This document shows, piece after piece, positions 9,044 through 16,845 of a DNA stretch of 64,000 nucleotides (position 1 is its first letter; each line of letters starts with the position of its first letter). The stretch is from CAYPPG01 sp964412555 (GTDB taxonomy: Bacteria; Hinthialibacterota; Hinthialibacteria; Hinthialibacterales; Hinthialibacteraceae). The notes under the pieces are model-generated. The model saw only the letters and a list, made by a program, of their open reading frames with translations, had not been told where the DNA came from and ran no database searches. Both the position numbers and the translations under genes were made by a program. The stretch is taken from the NCBI GenBank assembly GCA_964412555.1, contig CAYPPG010000023.1, positions 1 to 64,000 on the forward strand, read 5' to 3'.

Positions 9044-10351
9044 TTACTCAACATAAAAGCTGTTGATGCTGTGCAGATCTAAGGCTACGTTCATTTCCTT
9101 ATCCTTCTGTACCGGTTGCAGCTGATAAAAGTTCTCCGATGATGAACGAATCCATTTCACCGGAACATCCGGAATACCTTCAATGCGTACCATCACTTCC
9201 ACGTCCGAAATATTTTGTAGAATGATGGCCAGGCGGTTCTCGGCTGGACCTTTTGCCGCAATGGCCAAAATGTTTGGTGAGTTTGATTTGGCCTGTACGA
9301 GTACACTCCCCGGAGTGAGCTGTTCATGGAAATGCCGGGCAGCATATCGATAAGGTCTACGTTCACTCGGCGCGTCATCGTACCACACCAGCGTACCCGC
9401 CGCACGAGCGAGCGAATAAATTTTGTGAAGCAACTTCCCTGATTCGATTGCATGAGACCATTCAGCTCTGTCCTCACGCTTCCAGAACTGGTTGTCGTAA
9501 TCGCACTCGCCACAAAAAGACGGCAGGTTAGTCGAATTAGTCCATTTACCCCAAGCTTCCAGTTCTGTGTCGTGTCCTGATTGAAACCAGTATCCATGAA
9601 AATCGAATCCACCAATATGCTGCCTAACACCTGGTGAATTTAACACGTGTTTCGCATGGTCCAGTTCTGAGGGATACGTCTTGTGTATGGCGATGAGCCA
9701 CTTTGTCTCGATTCCATTCGCATGCAACCGCTCTCCGGTCTTTCGAATTAATGTGGCGTGTTCATCAGGTGTGAGTGCGATCTGATATCCGCCCCAGCCG
9801 TTTTCACGTGCAATTGAGGGCTCGTTTATCGAGATATAAGCTGGCTTCACGTTATAGTGATCTCGAGCGCGAAGTAGATATGCTGTAATGGCCTCGGCAA
9901 ATTCGTCTAGATCATTAATTCGCCTCTGGGCGTCTTTGTCTGGATTATTTACGAGCCAGTCAGCCACGTCCCAGACGGCGAGCCATAACTGCGAACCACG
10001 TTCCTGGAGTGTTTGCAGGCGGAGGAATGAGTTTGTGACGGCCCCAGCATCACAAAAGCCGTTCCACTCGAAATGATTGGCTTGCTCATCATCGTTTTCT
10101 GGCTCCCACTCAGAGAGAGGCATTCCTATACGCACGAGGTCATCGGCCAGATCGTCCAACATAACCTCAAATTTTGACAGCAGCACATTGTCACCACCTC
10201 GGCGGTGAAAGCCTTCCAGATTTATGCCATTAGACTCTATCGTCTGGTACTCCACATCCAAATCGATCTTGATGGTCTGTGCGTCAGCAGCAGGCGCCAC
10301 AGAAATCATTATGATGAGTAGAAGGACAAAACAGTGACGCTGCCATTTCAT
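9044..10351 (-). CDS. secreted GH30-like glycosidase (clan GH-A)
   Basis: The product is about 435 residues with a signal peptide (MKWQRHCFVLLLIIMISVAPAADA), a TIM barrel and a C-terminal beta domain. AYISINEPS places a conserved Asn-Glu-Pro at the acid/base position of beta-strand 4, and the Glu in LPSFCGECDYDNQFW is the likely nucleophile. The C-terminal part (ILAIAAKGPAENRLAIILQN...) resembles the beta-sandwich of GH30 enzymes, which include glucuronoxylanases and glucosylceramidases. I placed the start at 10351 because it gives a normal signal peptide, although no good ribosome site precedes it. An alternative ATG at 10450 has GAGGAA upstream but would put about 33 unusual residues before the hydrophobic core. 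Substrate unknown. Confidence 0.65.
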   Translation of the reverse strand: MKWQRHCFVLLLIIMISVAPAADAQTIKIDLDVEYQTIESNGINLEGFHRRGGDNVLLSKFEVMLDDLADDLVRIGMPLSEWEPENDDEQANHFEWNGFCDAGAVTNSFLRLQTLQERGSQLWLAVWDVADWLVNNPDKDAQRRINDLDEFAEAITAYLLRARDHYNVKPAYISINEPSIARENGWGGYQIALTPDEHATLIRKTGERLHANGIETKWLIAIHKTYPSELDHAKHVLNSPGVRQHIGGFDFHGYWFQSGHDTELEAWGKWTNSTNLPSFCGECDYDNQFWKREDRAEWSHAIESGKLLHKIYSLARAAGTLVWYDDAPSERRPYRYAARHFHEQLTPGSVLVQAKSNSPNILAIAAKGPAENRLAIILQNISDVEVMVRIEGIPDVPVKWIRSSSENFYQLQPVQKDKEMNVALDLHSINSFYVE

Positions 10352-10760
10352 CGCGACTTCGGTCGGGCATGAACCTGGTTGAATAGCGCTATGGTTCATT
10401 GCAAATTTCAAATCTTCGCTTCCAAAACAATTTTTCCATTGGGTTTTCATATTTTTTCTATTCCTCAAAAAAAGAGAATGATTTAGTCCGAGATTCCCCA
10501 TTTGACCGGAGAAAGTATTCTGTTTTTTTATCCTATATAACCCACTTTCCGCACATCTCGAGTAGGTAATTTGTGATTTATTTTAGCGGTGATGGTTGCC
10601 ATAATCTATTGGTAATGCGCGAGTGGCACCTCCAAAAGGTTCAGGATTTCTTGATAGGTCTTGATCTGATAATTGCGCTTCTCGAGAAACGGTTGAAACT
10701 TGTAGATTTCCAGGATTTTTTTTGGGGAATGAGTTTTTTCATTGAGATTGGTAACTGCGG

Positions 10761-10876
10761 ATTCCGGCGAAATCGACATGTTGTTTCGGAATTAAATCGA
10801 CAGGTGATTTCGGAGGAAATCGACACCCTATTTCACTCGAAATCGGCACCCCGTTTCGGGCGAAACCGACACCCTC
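10761..10876. repeat. five degenerate 23-24 bp tandem repeats, IS21-type element end
   Basis: Five units follow one another at 10761, 10784, 10808, 10831 and 10854, each with a core like TTTCGGNNGAAATCGACACCC. Arrays of this kind occur at the ends of IS21-family elements, where they are thought to bind the transposase. No istA or istB gene is present, so this is an orphan end. Part of it can be translated, but no product is plausible. Confidence 0.5.
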
Positions 10877-10932
10877 CAAAATCCTTCTGACGCGGAGTCT
10901 TTTTTCCATCATACTCTCATTATTTCAGGCTT

Positions 10933-10986
10933 CCAAAGGGGGGAACGGAGTAAGGCCGTAGGCCGAATGGAGTTCCCCCCCTTTGG
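10933..10986. repeat. large inverted repeat (14-15 bp arms)
   Basis: The left arm CCAAAGGGGGGAAC (10933-10946) is complementary to the right arm GTTCCCCCCCTTTGG (10972-10986) apart from one extra C. The loop holds a smaller GGCC-GTA-GGCC hairpin. It sits between the IS21-like repeats and the intron remnant, so it probably belongs to a mobile-element end. There is no T-run, so a terminator is unlikely. Confidence 0.55.
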
Positions 10987-11120
10987 TTGATTCTTTTTCG
11001 ATCCCTCGTGAGGCCAAATGATCCCTCTTGCGGGACAATAGGTGTCCCGTCACTGCGGGAACGTGGATGTCCCTAGACATCTGTGGCGCGTCCGACGAGA
11101 GGAAATTCATGCGCTTTTGA

Positions 11121-11553
11121 TTGACTTCGGGACCGGATTTCCAACGACAAATAGCGCCTCAGGCCATTGATCGATTCAAGGACAAGATACGACCCCTCAC
11201 AAAGAGAACGCTTGGAATCAGTGTCGAACAGATAATAGCAACTCTGAAACGATACCTGATTGGATGGCGAGGTTACTTTGGCTTTTGCCAGACTCCAAGA
11301 GTTCCCCAAAACTCTGGAATCCTGGATTCGTAGAAGACTTCGCATGTATACCTGGCGGCAGTGGAGGAACGGTCGGAATCGGTACGCCGTATTATGCAGT
11401 ATTATAATTTTGCATTTCCAGGCTGCTGTCGCTGCGGGGTCATCAACGAATTGCTGGAAAATGTCGCGTCATGCGACCGTGAACAGAGCACTGCCTAATG
11501 CATATTTCGACTCACTTGGTCTTCCACGATTATTTGTGACTAAGAACGCTTAA
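11121..11553 (+). pseudogene. ltrA: 3' remnant of a group II intron reverse transcriptase/maturase
   Basis: The first frame reads APQAIDRFKDKIRPLTKRT, GISVEQIIATLKRYL and GWRGYFGFCQTP, the hallmark maturase (X) region of bacterial group II intron proteins. A frameshift at about 11290-11310 moves the match to the next frame, which continues ESWIRRRLRMYTWRQWR and ends RALPNAYFDSLGLPRLFV, the usual C-terminus. All reverse-transcriptase domains (about 300 residues) are missing. The intact protein splices and mobilises its host intron. The remnant abuts a matching RNA domain V at 11561-11600, confirming that this is the 3' end of a real intron and not an isolated gene fragment. Confidence 0.85.
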
Positions 11554-11560
11554 CTTATCT

Positions 11561-11600
11561 GAACCGCCGTGGTACGTGACCCGTATGCCCGGTGGTGTGA
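11561..11600 (+). ncRNA. group II intron domain V-like hairpin
   Basis: Eight bases after the maturase stop, GAACCGCCGTGGTACG begins a hairpin whose 3' arm is CGTATGCCCGGTGGTGTG. CCGCC can pair with GGTGG and TACG with CGTA, leaving a two-base TG bulge on the 3' side, as domain V has. The sequence matches the conserved domain V seen just after the maturase gene in bacterial introns with a CGC-type catalytic triad. It marks the 3' end of the decayed intron. Confidence 0.6.
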
Positions 11601-11663
11601 CAGGGAAAATCCGCGAGGACCTACCTATGTCAATCAACAAGATTCAGAATCGATTCCGGTCTT

Positions 11664-12326
11664 TCACAAAACGCCATACAAATCCAGATGACTCGTGCTG
11701 CCAGCTCCTCCTCCAAATTCATAAATATCACCAGGGCTGATCAATCCGTTGGACGGATCGTATCGACAGCCCTTACGGTATTCATAAATCCCCGCACGGT
11801 CTGGGTGATTGCGTTCATAGGCTTCGATTGCGGGCAGTGGATAATAAGAACCGGTGTTCAGGCTTCGGTCGGGGCCAAAACTCCACATCAAATATGAGTC
11901 GAACGGCGGGCGATTACGGTCTGCGGTAGTTTCAAAGGATTTATTGATGGGATAGTTGATATAAACATAGATTCTCGTCGCTGAATCGGGGTACCATCGT
12001 TGCTCTTCGAAAGGAGACTTTGCACGAAAATAGTCTTCCGGGATGCTCGCAATATAGGCTATGGGTGTAGTAAGAAAAAGTTGGAACATGGAATGGTTGT
12101 TGGTAACTCCCGTTACAAAGTTGTAGTGAGGCGGAAAAGTGGAGTGGTCAGCGGAATAGGCCCCTATAGCCGTCGATAAATTATGTAAATCCGCTCTGGC
12201 GCGCGCGACTTGTGCCCGTACTCTTGCATTCATAAAGTTCGGAACGGCGATAGCCGCGAGAATACCGATAATCGCTACAACAATCAGCAATTCAATCAGG
12301 GTAAATCCGTTAGGGACTTTTTTCAT
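11664..12326 (-). CDS. prepilin-type (type II secretion/type IV pilus) pseudopilin
   Basis: The 220-residue protein starts with the classic class III signal: a short basic leader (MKKVPNG) and the FTLIELLIVVAIIGILAAIAVP helix, with Glu5 of the mature protein present. Prepilin peptidase would cut after the Gly. The helix continues into NFMNARVRAQVARARADLHNLSTAIGAYS, followed by a variable globular domain with many Tyr and Pro. Uncultured lineages such as Sumerlaeota and Hydrogenedentota carry many such genes scattered singly, as here, without assembly genes nearby. It is probably a minor pseudopilin or surface fibre subunit; the role is not known. Confidence 0.85.
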   Translation of the reverse strand: MKKVPNGFTLIELLIVVAIIGILAAIAVPNFMNARVRAQVARARADLHNLSTAIGAYSADHSTFPPHYNFVTGVTNNHSMFQLFLTTPIAYIASIPEDYFRAKSPFEEQRWYPDSATRIYVYINYPINKSFETTADRNRPPFDSYLMWSFGPDRSLNTGSYYPLPAIEAYERNHPDRAGIYEYRKGCRYDPSNGLISPGDIYEFGGGAGSTSHLDLYGVL

Positions 12327-12399
12327 AAGAAATCTACTTCTTTCAAGTCATCTCCCAGGCACGATCGATCAACAGTAAAGATGTTAATGGGTATATCGT

Positions 12400-12567
12400 T
12401 TATCCTGGGATTTCCCAATTGGAATCATAAATATGCCCGTTCTCTTTACTAACAATGGATTTTCTCATGACAATATGTGCTCCGTCAAGCAGACCTTTCA
12501 GTAAATCCAAAGTTTTATGGTTCACATAGCCGACTTTGTCCAAAATTTGAACGAAATGGAGGCACAT
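12400..12567 (-). CDS. possible 55-residue protein or gene remnant, unknown
   Basis: An open frame on the minus strand gives a mainly helical product (VQILDKVGYVNHKTLDLL, then a Lys/Ser-rich tail). The helical part is reminiscent of the last helix of small four-helix-bundle proteins, but the match is too short to rely on. It has no clear ribosome site. It lies in a graveyard of gene remnants and may be one itself. Confidence 0.2.
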   Translation of the reverse strand: MCLHFVQILDKVGYVNHKTLDLLKGLLDGAHIVMRKSIVSKENGHIYDSNWEIPG

Positions 12568-12619
12568 ATCCAATTTTTATCCTGTATCATCTATTTTTCA
12601 TCGTCCATGAACCGATCCA

Positions 12620-12910
12620 TTATACTGGAATCGGTTTCAGTTGGTGAATTCTCTGCAGAATCTTTTCAATAAGTTCTCTAGGGATCGCTACCTCTGCCAT
12701 CTGAAATCGTATGTATCTCGCACGCGACACAAACTTGCACCAATCTTGATGAGTTAGTTGTCAGCGACCAATCCTTCATCGATCCTAGAAGAGCAAGACA
12801 TCGAACAAAATTCGCTAGGTTATAGGCCAAAACAAACAGTTGAAGACGAACCTCGTTGGATCGAAAGTCGCAACAAGATTAATGTATATCTCTTGACTTG
12901 CATAGATGAT
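12620..12910 (-). pseudogene. IS1380-family transposase C-terminal remnant
   Basis: Read on the minus strand, three successive frames give KRYTLILLRLS, then VRLQLFVLAYNLANFVRCLAL, then FQMAEVAIPRELIEKILQRI, ending at a TAA at 12620-12622. This order matches the end of IS1380-type DDE transposases (EGK..L.WTRLS, NEVRLQLFxLAYNLGNFLRRLALP, KHWSLTTLREKLIKIGAKVV, TFQMAEVAVPRxLF). At least two frameshifts are needed to join the parts, and the catalytic DDE core is absent. No terminal inverted repeat is recognisable. Confidence 0.75.
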
Positions 12911-12931
12911 CAAAGAGGAAAATTTTCTAAC

Positions 12932-13269
12932 TCATTGCGCTTGCGTTGGTAACTTTAAGAATCCCTGATGGCGCAGCCAGGCGGCGCACGCCAACGTCCA
13001 TGTCGAGCATGGATGATCACTCGGGCGTACACCAAAATCATGAGCAGCAGAAGCATAAATGTGCAGCTCCGCCGAAATGCTGGCTTTCTTCAGGGCCAGA
13101 TACATCAATGCGCTGTTCTCCGGCGAGCTGACAATGTAGTCTCCGCCGTGTGCGAGAAAGATCGGAGGCGTCCCGACCGGAATACGCAGGTCGGGAGCGA
13201 TCTGGTCTTTATCCTTTGCTTTCAGGAAACCAGAATAGACTCCAATGGCGAAGTCGGGCCGGCAACTGA
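12932..13269 (-). pseudogene. C-terminal remnant of an alpha/beta-hydrolase (acetyl-xylan-esterase-like)
   Basis: The minus-strand frame reads RPDFAIGVYSGFLKAKDKDQ, LRIPVGTPPIFLAHGGDYIV, SSPENSALMYLALKKA, ELHIYASAAHDFGVRPSDHP and CAAWLRHQGFL. These are the acid- and His-bearing C-terminal motifs of BD-FAE/esterase-lipase proteins found in polysaccharide-degradation loci. HD in AAHDFG is the catalytic His region and GGDYIV holds the usual Asp. The N-terminal half with the nucleophile elbow (GxSxG) is missing, and a TGA lies just upstream at 13270. It probably encoded a deacetylase for xylan or a similar polymer. Confidence 0.7.
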
Positions 13270-13321
13270 ATCATCCTCCTTTTCTTGCATTGTTCGATCC
13301 CATCGCTATGCGTTTTTTTTG

Positions 13322-14098
13322 TCACGATCGCAACCAGTTCATCACATTTTGCGAACGTATTTTTTCCTTATCTGTCTCGCTTGCGTCCAACACTTCCAGT
13401 TTTACCAAAGCGGGACCGGGATAGTTGAATGGCATTCCCGTCCCTAACATTACACGTTCGATGCCCAGGGTTGTGAAGAGTTCTCCAATCTCGTTCCTCA
13501 AAACGGCGCTCAAGCGGGATAGTCCGATGGCATAATTGTTCGGAAGATTGTTATTTTTTCTCCCCAACGGACTTCTTGTAAAACCGCTACCATTGAGCAG
13601 AATGAAACGCGCTTCCGGATGCGCTCTCACCAATCCGACAATCTCCTCCAGCGGCACATCGGGCACATTCAGCAGCCAGCTCCGTTCGCGATTGTCCTCG
13701 ACACGTATTGGAATAGAGATGATCATGCCATGCTGCGTCGCCGCATCCACAAGCTCTCGGCAGCAGGAATCGGAGAGTTGGTAATTGTGCCATTTGGGAT
13801 AAAGACGCAAACCTGTCATGCCGAATTCCTTATTGCAGATTTTCAGATCATTTCGCCATCCTGCGTAGAACGGATTGATAACGGCGAATGGGATCAGTCG
13901 TTTGCGATGACCGCGGACTTCTTCGGCCACTTCTTCATTGCCGGCATGCGCGTTGCGGTATGTAATGGCGCTTGCACTGGAGACAATTGCCTTGTCTATT
14001 TTCTTGGAGTCCATCAACGTCAACAGCGACTCGGCTGTATTGTGACGCAACTGGCGGAACGCAAAATGCCCCAGATAAGCATTCACATCAATGATCAT
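13322..14098 (-). CDS. amidohydrolase-2-type metal-dependent hydrolase
   Basis: The product is about 258 residues, a TIM-barrel protein of the amidohydrolase 2 (TIM-barrel fold hydrolase) group. The start at 14098 has GAGGAGG seven bases upstream and overlaps the stop of the upstream gene (ATGA), so the two are translationally coupled. The usual DxHxH motif at the end of strand 1 appears only as MIIDVNAYLGHF, and the later GTD-type metal Asp is replaced in VMLGTGMPF. Several metal ligands therefore seem lost, and the protein may be a non-catalytic partner of the upstream paralogue. Members with full motifs hydrolyse or decarboxylate small ring compounds or sugar derivatives. The substrate is unknown. 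Confidence 0.7.
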   Translation of the reverse strand: MIIDVNAYLGHFAFRQLRHNTAESLLTLMDSKKIDKAIVSSASAITYRNAHAGNEEVAEEVRGHRKRLIPFAVINPFYAGWRNDLKICNKEFGMTGLRLYPKWHNYQLSDSCCRELVDAATQHGMIISIPIRVEDNRERSWLLNVPDVPLEEIVGLVRAHPEARFILLNGSGFTRSPLGRKNNNLPNNYAIGLSRLSAVLRNEIGELFTTLGIERVMLGTGMPFNYPGPALVKLEVLDASETDKEKIRSQNVMNWLRS

Positions 14099-14835
14099 GA
14101 TTTCCTCCTCTGCAAGAGTCTCAGCATATTCCCTCCCATAATCTTCTCTTTGTCCTGTGGGCTCAAGTTTGCTCCGCGAATCTTTCCTACACAAGCCGTC
14201 ATGGATGAATCAGTTCCAAACACAACCCGCTCCACACCGACTTCGGCGACTGCCATATCCACCGAGCCGTAGTCTGTGGCGCTGCCACTCATATCAAGCA
14301 TTACGTTAGGCGCGTGACGCAGGGCCTTAACCGTCCACTCCCAATCCCCACCGCCGGAAATGTGGGCGCAGATGAGCATGGTCTCGGGGTAGCGGCTGGC
14401 CAGTTCCGCGAGATGTTCCCCATCGGTTAAACGTGGCTGGTTTTCTGGAAAATAGTGCAAACGTAATGCGTGTTGCAGGATCGGTACGCCCAGTTCAATT
14501 GCCAGTTCCACGATAGGAAAAACCACCGGCTCAGTGCAGGTGTATTCGTTGTAGAGCTTGATACCAATAAATCCTCGCTCTTCCACGCAGCGGCGGATTT
14601 CCTCCAACGCTTCCTTCACATAGCCGGGATTGACGTAGCAGTATCCTCGCACCCGGCCTTGGAATCGCTTCATTCCTTCGGTCATCCAATGATTGCACTC
14701 TCGAAAACCGTCGGCAGTCGCCGGCTTTTTTGGCGTTAGGATCGAGCAGCACAATTGATCGATTCCCAACTTGTCCGCCGCTTCAATAAGCTTACGGTCG
14801 TCCATCTCCCAGGTTGGGCGGCTTCGATGATTCAA
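14095..14835 (-). CDS. amidohydrolase-2-type hydrolase with a problematic start
   Basis: The recognisable protein carries ICAHISGGGDWEW and VVFGTDSSM, the strand-6/8 metal-site motifs of the amidohydrolase superfamily. The coordinates given use a TTG at 14835. However, the same frame continues upstream as GKVIDCHAHL, the conserved HxH metal motif, so the real N-terminus must lie before that TTG. Between an in-frame TAG (14902-14904) and this motif there is no ATG, GTG or TTG, only ATA and ATT codons. The gene either uses a rare start or has been damaged at its 5' end. It precedes and overlaps the coupled paralogue at 13322-14098, and the two products may form a heteromer. Confidence 0.65.
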   Translation of the reverse strand: MNHRSRPTWEMDDRKLIEAADKLGIDQLCCSILTPKKPATADGFRECNHWMTEGMKRFQGRVRGYCYVNPGYVKEALEEIRRCVEERGFIGIKLYNEYTCTEPVVFPIVELAIELGVPILQHALRLHYFPENQPRLTDGEHLAELASRYPETMLICAHISGGGDWEWTVKALRHAPNVMLDMSGSATDYGSVDMAVAEVGVERVVFGTDSSMTACVGKIRGANLSPQDKEKIMGGNMLRLLQRRKS

Positions 14836-15607
14836 GTGTGCATGACAGTCAATAACCTTACCAAGGGGAAGCGGGGAGGCGGCTGTGTCGGATATTGTTA
14901 TCTAAAACGCATCTACTTGAATTTGAATGGGTTACGAATGGCAATCCCTCTATTTTATTGCTAAAAACCGCTGTTTTATTGCTAACGTTTTGTTTCAAAT
15001 ACCGATCCTTCCCTCTTTTTAGATAAAACCCATTTGGCAGTTTTTTTGAACCGATTCTTTCGGTTGTGCCTACTTTTCTCACCATTCGCTTTTTTCTTAT
15101 AAGTCCTTGGTTATTCATGCATATCAAAATAGAATATTCTCGATTTGTCTACTCACACGATCAAGCGAATCTTCACCTTCATCCAGTTATCCCTCAAGGT
15201 GTATATTCATGTTCGCATGGCTTTGATCGTTGCGAAAAAAAAAGAAAGCCGAAAAGGTGTATCCTCTCGGCTTGAAATGATAAAATGAAAGCTCATCACG
15301 AAAATATGTACTTAATAGGTAAAAAATTGTCATGCCAATGGGATACCCCTTAGGTTAATACCGTAACAGCAGTGTGCAGGTTCAATGAAGAAGCCTGATT
15401 CGAGTCGCTGTGGGATCCGTGGAATAGCACTATCAAATACTTCGCAAAGTGAATATGATGCCTATATCAAGCGCGATTTCAATCCATGATCCCAATGATC
15501 CTGGAAACTGTAGTGAGTCTGGGGGTGGTCTATTGATCGAACACTCCGCTACATGTCATTTGGAATTCATCCAATGAATCAAAATTGCTATCGGAAAAGG
15601 AGATAAA
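14836..15607. other. long intergenic region with an orphan terminator
   Basis: Apart from the 5' extension of the amidohydrolase (to about 14900) I recognise no gene. A minus-strand terminator lies at 15246-15273 with no matching gene upstream. Just before 15608, AAAGGAG serves the next gene. Confidence 0.45.
15246..15273 (-). terminator. rho-independent terminator reading on the minus strand
   Basis: AAGCCGA (15246-15252) pairs with TCGGCTT (15267-15273). On the minus strand the stem is followed by a run of T's broken by one C. No minus-strand gene ends here, which hints at a lost gene or a small transcript. Confidence 0.55.
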
Positions 15608-16576
15608 ATGATCAAACGATATGTTCTACCAGCAATCGCAGCATTCAGTTTATTGACTGTATTCATTTGTGTATCGCATTCTGAAATTGTATGGACCGAT
15701 TATCCCGATAATCCCTTGGACATGCCCATGCCGAATGGGGACCGCTCTTATATGGCGAATATTTTCTGGAATCCGGATATTCAAAAATATCAGATATGGT
15801 ACGAACAAGGCAGTATTGACTTAGTGACTTACGCAGAATCAGAAGATGGTATCACATGGGAAAATGAGACCTTGACAGAAGGGATAAACATTGACGATCT
15901 CCAAGTTGGACGCGGATACATTGTATACAATACAGAATGGCAATATCCATATAAAGGGTACTTTTTTGGAAGAGGGGGGGATTTAGGCGACCATATCCGC
16001 TTTGCAGAATCTCAAGACGGCATCCAATGGGAGAATAATCAGCCTCTCGATATGTCCGATGCAACTGTCCAAGGACAAACGATCAGCTCTCCCGATGGAC
16101 ACGCGGTTTTATATGATTCAGATTTTCCCGAGGCTCCCTATCGCATGTATGTGAAAACAGGCGATCAAACATCCATCATGCAATCGTCTGATGGAATCAA
16201 TTGGCTCTGGCTTGACTATGCCACGCTGGATGAAGGATTTCATATAACATCTATGATTCAAATCGGTGAAAATGACTATCGAGCCTGGGGATTTCGAGTG
16301 TATAATGTTCCAGGAATTCAATATTTTCGTTCCACCAACGCTTTACAATTTGAGTTGATTCAAGATCCGACCGATGAAGTCGGTGACGCTGGCTCTCCGG
16401 GATTCTGGAATGCAGACCGGAATTATCACCCCAGCGTTGTCTATGATGGAAATGGACAATTTAAGATGTGGCGTTCAGGAAAAAACGAAGCCACCGGTGC
16501 TTATCGTATGGGATTTGCCACAGGGGTAGATTCTGACCTGGTTACATCCATTGATCATTGGGAGATACATGAATAA
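15608..16576 (+). CDS. secreted five-bladed beta-propeller protein, GH43/GH32-like fold
   Basis: The 322-residue protein has a signal peptide (MIKRYVLPAIAAFSLLTVFICVSHS) and repeated blades built around W/Y-rich strands: FWNPDIQKYQIWYE, TYAESEDGITW, FAESQDGIQWEN, QSSDGINWLW and YDGNGQFKMW. The SxDGxxW pattern, repeated three times, is typical of five-bladed propellers of the glycosidase clans that include GH32, GH43 and GH117-type proteins. I cannot place the catalytic acids with confidence. AAAGGAG is five bases before the ATG. It probably binds or hydrolyses an extracellular oligosaccharide, together with the GH3 enzyme downstream. Confidence 0.6.
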   Translation: MIKRYVLPAIAAFSLLTVFICVSHSEIVWTDYPDNPLDMPMPNGDRSYMANIFWNPDIQKYQIWYEQGSIDLVTYAESEDGITWENETLTEGINIDDLQVGRGYIVYNTEWQYPYKGYFFGRGGDLGDHIRFAESQDGIQWENNQPLDMSDATVQGQTISSPDGHAVLYDSDFPEAPYRMYVKTGDQTSIMQSSDGINWLWLDYATLDEGFHITSMIQIGENDYRAWGFRVYNVPGIQYFRSTNALQFELIQDPTDEVGDAGSPGFWNADRNYHPSVVYDGNGQFKMWRSGKNEATGAYRMGFATGVDSDLVTSIDHWEIHE

Positions 16577-16845
16577 ACGTCAATAATCAAGCCATTTCTC
16601 TTACGCCCTTTCAGGGTTGGATGGTAGGATAACGTTTTACATTGAAGAAATCAGAAACGTAAGGAACAAAATCTCCTTCGCGATCAATCAGGATATTAAA
16701 GCCATCTTAGATCATTACAAGAGCTTAGAGACAAATTATAAAGACAGAATTCATTCTAGAGCATCCCATAAGATCTTCTAATGAGAATAAGAGCCATATC
16801 TCAACAACAAAGCATGACTAACATTGATCAAATCCGGAGACTCAC

